Positions 7,866-14,724 of a stretch of DNA of 18,112 nucleotides are shown piece after piece. The notes beneath the pieces are model-generated. The model did no database searches, was not told the DNA's origin, and was given only the letters and a program-made list of their open reading frames with translations. Both the position numbers and the translations under genes were made by a program. Every line of letters begins with the position of its first letter. Position 1 is the stretch's first letter. The stretch spans positions 1 through 18,112 of the forward strand of contig JANXNO010000336.1 of assembly GCA_025354075.1 (NCBI GenBank), in the 5' to 3' direction. Origin of the DNA: Burkholderiales bacterium. GTDB lineage: Bacteria; Pseudomonadota; Gammaproteobacteria; Burkholderiales; Casimicrobiaceae.

Positions 7866-8570
7866 ATGACCGATCTCGCCGTTTTCCCCATCACGCAAAA
7901 GTGGGCCGCGCAATACCCCGACCGCATTCAACTCTATTCGCTGCCCACGCCTAACGGCGTCAAAGTCTCGATCATGCTGGAGGAAACAGGTCTGCCGTAC
8001 GAGCCGCACCTGGTGAGTTTTGAGACCAACGACCAGATGTCGCCCGCGTTTTTATCGCTCAATCCGAACAACAAAATCCCCGCCATCCTTGATCCGAATG
8101 GACCGGACGGCAAACCGATTGCGTTATTTGAATCCGGCGCAATCCTTATTTATCTGGCAGAGAAAACCGGCAAGTTTATGCCGCAGGACGCAGCGGGCCG
8201 CTACGAAACGATGCAGTGGATCATGTTCCAGATGGGCGGCATCGGCCCGATGTTTGGCCAGCTAGGTTTCTTCCACAAATTCGCGGGCAAAGACTTCGAG
8301 GACAAGCGCCCGCGCGACCGCTACGTGGCCGAATCAAAACGCCTTTTAGGCGTGCTCAACCAGCGCCTCGCAACGCGCGCATGGATCATGGGTGACGACT
8401 ACAGCATCGCCGACATCGCCACCTTTCCTTGGGTGCGAAACCTCATCGGCTTTTACGGCGCGGGCGATCTCGTAGGCTTCGCAGATTTCCCGCACGTGGC
8501 GCGTGCGCTGGAAGCATTCGTGGCGCGGCCTGCGGTGGTCAAGGGACTGGAGATTCCGAAGCGCGGTTGA
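7866..8570 (+). CDS. glutathione S-transferase-like protein (YfcG/YghU type)
   Basis: This cytosolic enzyme has an N-terminal thioredoxin fold and a C-terminal helical domain; relatives YfcG and YghU of E. coli act as glutathione-dependent disulfide-bond reductases. The product has 234 residues from the ATG at 7866, supported by AAGGA at 7855-7859; the longer upstream extension has no family wording. The N-domain begins at about residue 21 (IQLYSLPTPNGVKVSIMLEE), with Thr-Pro-Asn where YfcG-type proteins bind glutathione. The cis-proline segment is NNKIPAI at 68-74 and the glutathione-binding motif ESGAI is at 89-93. The C-domain carries WIMFQMGGIGPMFGQ and YSIADIATFPWV, both typical of this subgroup. 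The gene stands alone, convergent with the methyltransferase 65 bases downstream. Confidence 0.92.
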   Translation: MTDLAVFPITQKWAAQYPDRIQLYSLPTPNGVKVSIMLEETGLPYEPHLVSFETNDQMSPAFLSLNPNNKIPAILDPNGPDGKPIALFESGAILIYLAEKTGKFMPQDAAGRYETMQWIMFQMGGIGPMFGQLGFFHKFAGKDFEDKRPRDRYVAESKRLLGVLNQRLATRAWIMGDDYSIADIATFPWVRNLIGFYGAGDLVGFADFPHVARALEAFVARPAVVKGLEIPKRG

Positions 8571-8635
8571 TCGCGTGACGGTTTGCTGCGTTGCTGCTTC
8601 TCCGCTGTACGCCGCGTCGCGACGACACATCTGAG

Positions 8636-9400
8636 CTATCGTGTTGCCACAATAAACAATCGCCGAAACGGAAACAGCGTTTTGCCATCGGCGCGCGCGG
8701 GGTACGCTACGCGAACACGCGCCGCGTAGTCCGCTTCAAATGCGGCAGCGGTTGGCGCGTCCAGCGCGTCGAGAAACTGTTTGAGCCATGTGCCCTTGGT
8801 CCACTCCTTCACCGGGTCGACACCTTCGAGCACTTGCAGATATTCGCTCTCCCAGATGTCGAGGTTTTTTACGAATCCGCTTAACAGGTCGTAGTAAACG
8901 TCAGGCGTGGCGACTGGCGCGGGTCGCAGCAGCGGCTCAAGCGTTGCGCGCCACGGTCCTGCGACAACGGTTTCGGCAATCATCGTGTGCGACGGTGCTC
9001 CAAAATTTCGCGGCATCTGCACGGCGAGTACACCGTCTGGCGCTAGCTGATTAACGAGCTTTGCAAACAACGCGTGATGATTGGGTAACCAATGCAACGC
9101 CGCGTTGGAATAGATGATGTCGGCTGCGTGCTCGGGGCGCCAGTCGGCGAGGCTTTGCTGCACCCACTTCACGCCCGCCACGCTTTTCGCCGAACGTGCC
9201 AGCATTTCTGCGGAGTCGTCGACGCCCGTGATTTGCGCATCGGGCCAGCGCGTTTTGAGCAGGCGCGTGACGTTGCCTGCGCCGCAGCCGAGATCAAACA
9301 CGTGGGCGGGAGTTGCCGCGTCAATCCGCGTGAGCAAATCAACGGCGGGGCGCAACCGTGGCTCAGCAAACTTGAGATACTGCTCAGGGTTCCAGGTCAT
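8636..9400 (-). CDS. tam: trans-aconitate 2-methyltransferase-like SAM methyltransferase
   Basis: This class I S-adenosylmethionine methyltransferase resembles Tam, which methylates trans-aconitate, an inhibitory by-product of the citric acid cycle. At 254 residues it is close to E. coli Tam (252). I chose the ATG at 9398-9400, starting MTWNPEQYLKFAEPRLRPAVDLL, because this matches the family N-terminus and GGAG stands 6 bases ahead; a frame running further upstream lacks support. SAM motif I is FDLGCGAGN (residues 35-43), followed by an acidic strand end GVDDS. The segments IIYSNAALHWLPNH and LAPDGVLAVQMPRNFGAPSH are characteristic of Tam. The C-terminus FPFRRLFIVA also fits. It is convergent with the glutathione transferase gene and sits 74 bases downstream of the M81 gene on the same strand. 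Confidence 0.9.
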   Translation of the reverse strand: MTWNPEQYLKFAEPRLRPAVDLLTRIDAATPAHVFDLGCGAGNVTRLLKTRWPDAQITGVDDSAEMLARSAKSVAGVKWVQQSLADWRPEHAADIIYSNAALHWLPNHHALFAKLVNQLAPDGVLAVQMPRNFGAPSHTMIAETVVAGPWRATLEPLLRPAPVATPDVYYDLLSGFVKNLDIWESEYLQVLEGVDPVKEWTKGTWLKQFLDALDAPTAAAFEADYAARVRVAYPARADGKTLFPFRRLFIVATR

Positions 9401-9474
9401 GCTGCGCTCCGATGGTGGCCAACGTGAAGCGGTAATTGTGCCGAATTCATTTGAATCGCAAGCGGTGACGTGAA

Positions 9475-11052
9475 CTACCGCGCCGCAAACAGCACCGGCT
9501 CGCCCACCTGCCAGCCCCAATCGTCGTCCAGCGGATAAAGCGGCCGCGGGATGTGCGCATAAGGCACGTTCTTGAGCACAGGTGTAGTGAGCCCCGGCAC
9601 GTCAACTTCGACGATGCGCTCATCGCTGAAAAACGCATCGGCCCAAGCGCGAAAGTGGCCGCGTGATTTGATGATGAGTGAGCGTTGCGCAGCGATGTCC
9701 ACACCCAGCGCTTCCATGAATACAGGATCTTTGGCTTGCTGGCGGACCGTCACGACGATGACCTGAATGCCGCCGACTGTGAGTCGCGCGCACGGACCGA
9801 GGCTAATCGCGTGGCCCGCTGCGATGCCACGACGTCCGATGAATTCGCCGTTGTGTAGTTGCGCGACTGTGGCTTGCGCGCTGAATTTTCCTGACAGCGG
9901 ATGCGATTCGTCACGGTTGAAGTCGGCGTTAAACGTTGCGCCCACGCCTAGCCGATGCGCTTCCGCCGCGAGCGCAGGGTCGTAGAAGATGGCGAGCGTG
10001 CAACCTGTGACTCCCGCCTCGTAAAAAGCTTTGAGAATCCACACCGTGTTGGCGCGTCCGCCGCCGCCTGCGTTGTCGGCGACGTCAGCGAACAGCAGCG
10101 ACGGTTTGCCTACGTTGCGTCCGGCTTCGAGCGCCATGCGCGTTGCGTCTTCGAGTGACGTGAGCTTGGGCACGTAACGCGCGCGGTCTGCCCATGCTTG
10201 CACGGCAACGGTCTTTGCGGCTGTTCGTGCGCCCTCCACAGTACGCGCCGAAACGATCACGCTCATGCCTGCTTTCGGCGTGTCGCCTAGCGTGAAGCCG
10301 GACAGCACACTGACGTTTTGCACGTCTGCATTGATCAGGCTCTGGCCGAAATGAATGACGTCGCCGTAGGGGGTGTTCGCGCCCGGTTTGCGTTCGGTGT
10401 TCTGCGTGACTGAAGGAGGAATGAAGGGCAGCTTCACGAACGCGCGATGCCAGCGCTCGCCACTGGTCAGCGAGTCGTGCAGCGCCCGCGCGCATTCGGC
10501 ACCGCGCTCGTGCGTGTCCACGTGGGGGTTGGTGAGGTAAGCCGAAAGATAGTCTGCGTGCTGCACCATCGCGCTTGAGATATTGCCGTGAAGGTCGAGC
10601 GTGGCGAGGATAGGAACGTCGTCGCCAACGACCGCACGAACGGCGGCAAGCAACGCGCCATCGGGGTCAACCTCCACCGTTGCAATCGCCGCGCCATGCA
10701 GCGACAGAAATACAGCGTCGATTGGGCCTTCACTCACAGCGCTTTTGAGTGACGCAACCATCGAAGCAACAATTTCGTCGAACCACATTTGATCAATCGG
10801 CCCACTCGCGCCGACTGCCGCGGCGATCAGAGGCACCGGTGCCCACGCGCCAATGCGCTGCATCTCATCGTAAAAACCAGCGAGGCAGCCGGGTGACTTC
10901 GGGTGTGCGCTAGCCAGATCAGCAAGCAAATCCTCCGGTTCAACGAGAACGTTTTGCGCAAATTCCTCGCGCGTTGAGGCCGGCGAATGCGCGTTTGATT
11001 CGAGCATGAAACTGCCGATGACGATACGTGGAATCTTTGACGTCGACTGCAT
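9475..11052 (-). CDS. M81 family metallopeptidase (MlrC/microcystinase C-like)
   Basis: This is a probable zinc metallopeptidase of family M81. MlrC, the founding member, cleaves linear microcystin and its tetrapeptide; most members act on unknown small peptides. The product has 525 residues. The N-terminal DUF1485-type domain contains the likely metal-binding segments: FMLESN at residues 15-20, DLHGN at 153-157 and NPHVDTHERG at 175-184. A conserved FADVADNAGGGGRANT runs from 321 to 336. The C-terminal MlrC domain runs to the end. There is no signal peptide, so it should be cytoplasmic. The first ATG has no clear Shine-Dalgarno sequence. It is divergent from a peptide-binding protein gene across a repeat, which suggests that peptides imported by an ABC transporter could be its substrates; this is inference. 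Confidence 0.9.
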   Translation of the reverse strand: MQSTSKIPRIVIGSFMLESNAHSPASTREEFAQNVLVEPEDLLADLASAHPKSPGCLAGFYDEMQRIGAWAPVPLIAAAVGASGPIDQMWFDEIVASMVASLKSAVSEGPIDAVFLSLHGAAIATVEVDPDGALLAAVRAVVGDDVPILATLDLHGNISSAMVQHADYLSAYLTNPHVDTHERGAECARALHDSLTSGERWHRAFVKLPFIPPSVTQNTERKPGANTPYGDVIHFGQSLINADVQNVSVLSGFTLGDTPKAGMSVIVSARTVEGARTAAKTVAVQAWADRARYVPKLTSLEDATRMALEAGRNVGKPSLLFADVADNAGGGGRANTVWILKAFYEAGVTGCTLAIFYDPALAAEAHRLGVGATFNADFNRDESHPLSGKFSAQATVAQLHNGEFIGRRGIAAGHAISLGPCARLTVGGIQVIVVTVRQQAKDPVFMEALGVDIAAQRSLIIKSRGHFRAWADAFFSDERIVEVDVPGLTTPVLKNVPYAHIPRPLYPLDDDWGWQVGEPVLFAAR

Positions 11053-11077
11053 GGGTAATGGTGTAGCTTCCCAGTGC

Positions 11078-11183
11078 CGTCATCCTCGCGTAGCGGGTAT
11101 CCAGTCGTCACCTACAGCGGCGTGCAATTTGGAGGCGCCTCGCAACGTGACCTTCTGGATTCCCGCCCGCGGCGAGAATGACG
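11078..11183. repeat. MITE-like inverted repeat between the M81 and peptide-binding genes
   Basis: Two imperfect inverted arms, 11078-11104 and 11155-11183, enclose about 50 bases. Read inward they share CGTCAT, CTCGC, GGG and ATCCAG; both outer ends are CGTCAT. The wording (CGTCATNCTCGC...ATCCAG) is like the abundant small palindromic elements with CGTCATTCCCGC/CTGGATTCCCGC ends in many proteobacteria. It has no coding capacity and I see no flanking target duplication. It occupies most of the divergent promoter region, so it may influence both genes. Confidence 0.8.
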
Positions 11184-11220
11184 CTACTTTAGATAGCCTG
11201 CTTTCAAGATTTTTGTAATT

Positions 11221-12774
11221 ATGAATATTCGACCTATCGCCATCCTCCTCGCGTTTCTATCCTGCGCGCTTTCTGCGCAAACGCTCACGCTCGGCACCAA
11301 GCTCGAACTCAATACGCTGGATCCACACTTCTTTAACGCCTTTCCAACGGGCTCATCGCATTCGACCATCTACGAAGCGCTCGTGTTCAACGACGAGAAC
11401 CAGAAGTTGCAGCCTGCACTGGCGACGCAATGGAAGGTGGTTAACGACACCACCTGGGAATTCAAACTGCGCAAGGGCGTGAAATTTCACGATGGCAGCG
11501 AATTCAGCGCCGATGACGTGATCGCAACGTATGAGCGCGTGCCCAACGTGCCAAATTCACCGAATTCCTTTGCGCAATTCGTGCGCGGTATCGCGAGCAT
11601 CACGAAGCAGGGCGAGGACACCCTCGTCATCAAAACCAAAGCACCAAACCCGAAGCTCGCGTTCGAGCTGGCCCGCGTGTTCATCGTTCCCGCAAAGATT
11701 GCGAAAGCCGCAACGACCGCCGATTTCAATTCGACCAAAGCGGCCATCGGCACCGGCCCGTACAAAGTCACGGAGTGGGTCAACGGCGACCGTCTTGTAC
11801 TCGCACGCAACGAGACTTACTGGGGAACGAAGCAGCACTGGGCCAAGGTCACCGAGAAAGTCATCGCCAAAGACCCGACGCGTCTCGCCGCGCTGTTGTC
11901 CGGCGAGGTCGATGCGATTGATCTACCCGCCATCGCCGATTTGCCGCGTCTGCGTAACGACAAACGCTTCACGCTGACCAAGGGTGCTGCGGGGCTGGTT
12001 CACTACATCGCGCTCGATTCGGCGCGTGACGTGTCGCCGAACGTCACCGCGAAGGACGGCAAGCCGCTCGCGAAAAATCCGTTGAAAGACCCGCGCGTTC
12101 GCAAAGCGTTGTCACTCGCGATCAACCGCAACGCCATCGCAGAGCGATTGATGGAGGGCAGCGCGGTGCCCGCGTCGCAGCTGCTGCCACTGTCCTATCC
12201 CGGCACCAGCCAGAAGCTCAAACCGGATACGTTCGACCTCGCCAAAGCGCAGGCGTTGCTGAAAGAAGCAGGCTGGGGCGAGGGCTTCCGCATCGTGCTG
12301 TCCGCCACCAATGATCGCTATCCGAACGATGCGGCGGTGGCGCAGACCATCGCGCAGATGTGGACGAAACTGGGCTTGAAGGCCGAGGTTGAGGCGATCC
12401 CCGGCAGCGTGTTTTTCGGCCGTGCCAGCAAGCAGGATTTCAGCGCGTTCGCCGCGCAATACGGCTCGGAAGAAGCGGGCACCGGCATCCGGGCGTTGCT
12501 TATGACGCCGGACGCGTCCATCGGCGCAGGCACGGCCAACCGCACGCGTTACAGCAACAGCAAAGTGGACGCGCTAGCGCACGAGGCGCTGATGCAGATG
12601 GATGAAACCAAACGCGGCGCGTGGCTGGAGAAGGCTATCGAAGTCGCGATGGACGATCAGGGGTTCATCCCGATCTTCTATCCAATCTTTGACTACGCGG
12701 CGAAGAAGGGCCTCAAGGTCACGCATCGCCCCGAGCGGCGGTTCAATGCGCTGATGGTGAGGCCTGACAAGTAG
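11221..12774 (+). CDS. periplasmic oligopeptide/dipeptide-binding protein (ABC transporter, SBP family 5)
   Basis: This is a solute-binding protein of the DppA/OppA family that would deliver peptides or similar solutes to an inner-membrane ABC importer. The product has 517 residues with a Sec signal peptide of about 19 residues (MNIRPIAILLAFLSCALSA, cleavage before QT). The mature protein shows family landmarks: LEPALA-like LQPALATQWKVVNDTTWEFKLRKGVKFHDGSEFSADDV, then IGTGPYKVTEW, the segment PRVRKALSLAINRNAI, AQALLKEAGW, and a C-terminal FIPIFYPI. No lipobox cysteine is seen. The ATG at 11221 has no evident Shine-Dalgarno sequence. No permease or ATPase gene follows, so it is an orphan that must use subunits encoded elsewhere. 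The neighbouring M81 peptidase fits a peptide-use context. Confidence 0.93.
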   Translation: MNIRPIAILLAFLSCALSAQTLTLGTKLELNTLDPHFFNAFPTGSSHSTIYEALVFNDENQKLQPALATQWKVVNDTTWEFKLRKGVKFHDGSEFSADDVIATYERVPNVPNSPNSFAQFVRGIASITKQGEDTLVIKTKAPNPKLAFELARVFIVPAKIAKAATTADFNSTKAAIGTGPYKVTEWVNGDRLVLARNETYWGTKQHWAKVTEKVIAKDPTRLAALLSGEVDAIDLPAIADLPRLRNDKRFTLTKGAAGLVHYIALDSARDVSPNVTAKDGKPLAKNPLKDPRVRKALSLAINRNAIAERLMEGSAVPASQLLPLSYPGTSQKLKPDTFDLAKAQALLKEAGWGEGFRIVLSATNDRYPNDAAVAQTIAQMWTKLGLKAEVEAIPGSVFFGRASKQDFSAFAAQYGSEEAGTGIRALLMTPDASIGAGTANRTRYSNSKVDALAHEALMQMDETKRGAWLEKAIEVAMDDQGFIPIFYPIFDYAAKKGLKVTHRPERRFNALMVRPDK

Positions 12775-12824
12775 TTCAGCGCTCCAGCCACGGCTGACGT
12801 AGCTAGTACAGCGCTAAGGCGAAG

Positions 12825-12840
12825 TATTACAATTGTAATA
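12825..12840. promoter_or_regulatory. perfect 16-bp palindrome, candidate operator of the toxin-antitoxin pair
   Basis: TATTACAATTGTAATA reads identically on both strands and ends 40 bases before the antitoxin start. AbrB/MazE-type antitoxins are DNA-binding dimers that commonly repress their own operon, so this is the obvious operator candidate. It stands out as AT-rich against its surroundings. Binding is inferred, not shown. Confidence 0.7.
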
Positions 12841-12880
12841 ACGTCAATCAAAGCCCGTCAGGCACAGGACAGGAGCCCGC

Positions 12881-13105
12881 ATGCACACCTTAAAACTCAC
12901 TCAGATTGGTAACTCCGTCGGGGTGGTGTTGCCGCGGGAAATTCTCGCGCGACTCGGCGTCGAAAAGGGCGATACGCTTTTCGTTAGTGAGTCACCGGAC
13001 GGCCTGCGGCTCGTCCGCACAGATCCGGAGTTTGAGGCGCAGATGAAGGCCGCTCGTGACGTAATGAAGAAACGCCGTGCGGTTCTCAAAGAGCTGGCGA
13101 AGTGA
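12881..13105 (+). CDS. AbrB/MazE-type antitoxin
   Basis: This 74-residue DNA-binding antitoxin neutralises the toxin encoded next to it and probably represses the operon. The SpoVT-AbrB swapped-hairpin domain fills residues 3-47, with the typical LTQIGNSVGVVLPREILARLGVEKGDTL. The tail, residues 48-74, is highly charged (DPEFEAQMKAARDVMKKRRAVLKEL) and likely helical; this is where such antitoxins bind and block their toxin. The start is well supported: AGGAG at 12871-12875, five bases before the ATG. The stop overlaps the toxin start by 4 bases (GTGA), the usual arrangement for fixing antitoxin to toxin ratio by coupled translation. The 16-bp palindrome at 12825 is the likely operator. Confidence 0.93.
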   Translation: MHTLKLTQIGNSVGVVLPREILARLGVEKGDTLFVSESPDGLRLVRTDPEFEAQMKAARDVMKKRRAVLKELAK

Positions 13106-13491
13106 GCCAGTGGGTCTGGCTGCGTGAAGACGTACTTTATGCGGTTCACGATGCCCAGCTTGCAGAGCATGGCGGTTTGACTGGCGTCCGTGACCACGGC
13201 CTGTTTACTTCGGCGCTGGCACGGCCACAAAACGCAGCTGCTTACGAATCGCCTGATCACGCAGAGCTGGCCGCAGCATACGGCTATGGCATCGCACGAA
13301 ATCATCCCTTTGTTGACGGTAACGAGCGCACTGCGTTTGTCGCTGTTGAACTGTTCCTGCTACTGAACGGTTACGAGCTTGTTGCCAACGATACGGCTTG
13401 CGTTCTCACCATGCTCTCCGTCGCGGCAGGCGAACTCGACGAAGTCGCCTTCGCGGCGTGGATTCGCACGCACAGCGCACGCATAGCCTGA
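13102..13491 (+). CDS. Doc-type toxin of the Fic/Doc fold
   Basis: Doc of phage P1 is a kinase that phosphorylates and inactivates elongation factor Tu; related death-on-curing proteins share the Fic fold. This 129-residue product has Doc length (about 126). The active-site motif is HPFVDGNERTAF at residues 68-79, compared with the Doc consensus HxFx(D/N)(A/G)NKR: His68, Phe70, Asp72, Asn74 and Arg76 are kept, while the usual Lys is Glu75. The N-terminal part LTGVRDHGLFTSALARPQN, near residue 26, is also characteristic of the family. It starts with GTG inside the antitoxin stop. It ends 21 bases before the convergent phosphatase gene. Pairing Doc with an AbrB-type rather than a Phd-type antitoxin is a known but less classical combination. 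Confidence 0.93.
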   Translation: MSQWVWLREDVLYAVHDAQLAEHGGLTGVRDHGLFTSALARPQNAAAYESPDHAELAAAYGYGIARNHPFVDGNERTAFVAVELFLLLNGYELVANDTACVLTMLSVAAGELDEVAFAAWIRTHSARIA

Positions 13492-13512
13492 TTCAGCAGT
13501 CTCCAAAAGCCG

Positions 13513-14373
13513 CTACTGTTTCTGCGCGGCGGCTTCACGAGAACGCAACGTTCCGGCCAGCAGCTTCTCCAGCGTGCTGAGCCGCGCTCCGGGCACGCCG
13601 TCCGCATAGTTGCTCGCGTCGGGACACAGGTTGATCGCACGCACCACCCAGTCATTTGGCTCCGCGCCCATGTCAAGCACATTGATACAACCGGGGCCGT
13701 GCTCAATGCGACCGTAGTAGTCGCGACCACCGCTGATTGCGTGCGAAATGATGGCGTTGTTGACCAGTCCATGCAGCACCAGAAGTGCTACGTCCCAGCT
13801 CGGGTCCGATCGCAGTTTTTGCAGAATCGGCAGCACGCGATCCTGTAATTCTCCGACGCTTTCGCCACCGATGAAACGCGCGCTAGCACTGGTTTTTGGT
13901 GCGGTGATGTCGAGAAAAGCACGTGGCAGCTCGCTCACCGGAACGTTCGTGGTGCCGCCCGGCTTCATCTCGCGCCACTGATCGACGACTTCCGTTTCGG
14001 CGCTGATGTTGGCCGCTGTTAACACTCGCGCGGCAGTTTCTTTGGTACGCGGCAAATTGCTCGAATACACGCGGTCAAATTTCTTGATGCCTAGCGCAGC
14101 CAGATACTTGCCCGCAGCATCGGCCTGAGCGCGGCCCTTTTCGCTGAGCACTACGAGATCGGAGCTGGCGACTGGCTTGCCGTCGGCGCCGAAGTACGCG
14201 ACATCGCCATGCCGCATCAGATAAATGCGGCGACGCTGCGATGGCTTCCAGGTGTCGTCGGTGCCGGTTGCGGCTGGCGTGGTGGCGGGCGTTTGCGCGT
14301 GCGCCGACGGCAAAGTGGAAAAAACCAGCGGAGCGACAACGAACGCTGCGGCACGCAACAGAAATGACCACAT
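13513..14373 (-). CDS. exported histidine phosphatase family protein (phosphoglycerate mutase-like)
   Basis: This is a probable phosphatase that forms a phosphohistidine intermediate. I start it at the ATG 14371-14373, because an excellent AGGAGG lies 5 bases ahead and a signal peptide begins there, giving 286 residues. A frame 17 codons longer lacks both. The signal peptide covers residues 1-26 (hydrophobic core FLLRAAAFVVAPLVF, cleavage AHA before QT), so the enzyme should be periplasmic or secreted. The catalytic RHG motif is at 54-56 (IYLMRHGDVAYF). SSNLPRTKETA is the next conserved element, GGESVGELQDRVLP carries the acidic residue, and LVLHGLVNNAI has the second catalytic His. The substrate is unknown. 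It converges on the toxin gene. Confidence 0.92.
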   Translation of the reverse strand: MWSFLLRAAAFVVAPLVFSTLPSAHAQTPATTPAATGTDDTWKPSQRRRIYLMRHGDVAYFGADGKPVASSDLVVLSEKGRAQADAAGKYLAALGIKKFDRVYSSNLPRTKETAARVLTAANISAETEVVDQWREMKPGGTTNVPVSELPRAFLDITAPKTSASARFIGGESVGELQDRVLPILQKLRSDPSWDVALLVLHGLVNNAIISHAISGGRDYYGRIEHGPGCINVLDMGAEPNDWVVRAINLCPDASNYADGVPGARLSTLEKLLAGTLRSREAAAQKQ

Positions 14374-14452
14374 GGCTACCTCCTTTTTCGCTATTGAGCC
14401 ACATTGTGACAGCGCTGGCGGCACGATTTGTCGGCCTGTGAAACTTACGTTA

Positions 14453-14550
14453 GCTGCTACAGCTCTTGGCTACAAGCTATATTGCATAAGGGCTAACCGC
14501 TCTTTTCAACGCAAGTCGACTATTAGTCTAAATGCCGCCTTAGTCCCTAT
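14453..14550 (+). repeat. diverged intergenic element, copy 2
   Basis: Shared blocks with 6889-6990, in the same order: GCTGC (14453), CAGCT (14460), AGGGCTAACCGCT (14489-14501), AAGTCGA (14513-14519), TGCCGC (14533-14538), TTAG then CCC (14540-14547). GGGCTAA (14490-14496) can pair with TTAGtCCC (14540-14547) with one bulged base, exactly as in the other copy. A small GACT/AGTC hairpin (14518-14521 with 14525-14528) lies inside. The sequences between blocks have diverged. Confidence 0.55.
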
Positions 14551-14679
14551 TAAATAAGGCATTCGACGAAAAGGTATTTATGCGATTTCATGGCGTACCT
14601 GCTTAAAACGCTGCCCGGCAACGCCTCCTAGAGCACTCTTCCTAGCGAAATTACTAGGAGCGCCTAAGCTTTCATGCAA

Positions 14680-14708
14680 AATCGAACAATTGTTTGAATC
14701 GTTCGATT
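14680..14708. promoter_or_regulatory. candidate operator of the PsrA-like TetR regulator
   Basis: Perfect 8-base inverted arms AATCGAAC (14680-14687) and GTTCGATT (14701-14708) flank 13 bases. Nested within, CGAAC-AATT-GTTTG (14683-14696) differs by one base from the reported Pseudomonas PsrA site (C/G)AAAC-N2-4-GTTTG. It lies just upstream of the regulator's ribosome-binding site, the usual place for autorepression. Binding is inferred. Confidence 0.65.
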
Positions 14709-14724
14709 GAAGAAGGAGCGTCCG

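Larger units (their letters stand above)
14374..14724. other. 351-base divergent intergenic region between phosphatase and TetR genes
   Basis: I see no protein gene. It holds the phosphatase ribosome-binding site (near 14379-14386, minus strand), copy 2 of the shared intergenic element (14453-14550), an inverted pair CTCCTAG/CTAGGAG (14625-14631 and 14654-14660), and the candidate regulator operator at 14680-14708. The stretch 14440-14580 is more AT-rich than its surroundings. Confidence 0.7.

Noticed and set aside
9401..9520. Forty-codon N-terminal extension of the Tam-like methyltransferase
   Set aside because: The extension has no family similarity, whereas GGAG precedes the internal ATG at the canonical N-terminus.
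12778..12815. AGCGCT repeated at 12778-12783 and 12810-12815 after the peptide-binding protein gene, as a possible terminator
   Set aside because: The 6-base match is self-palindromic, the loop is long and no T-tract follows, so it is too weak to call.
14374..14424. Seventeen-codon N-terminal extension of the histidine phosphatase
   Set aside because: It would bury the signal peptide and ignore the strong AGGAGG immediately before the ATG at 14373.
14625..14660. CTCCTAG/CTAGGAG inverted pair before the TetR gene
   Set aside because: Only 7 bp with a 22-base gap and no neighbouring support; noted inside the spacer description but not called as a site.
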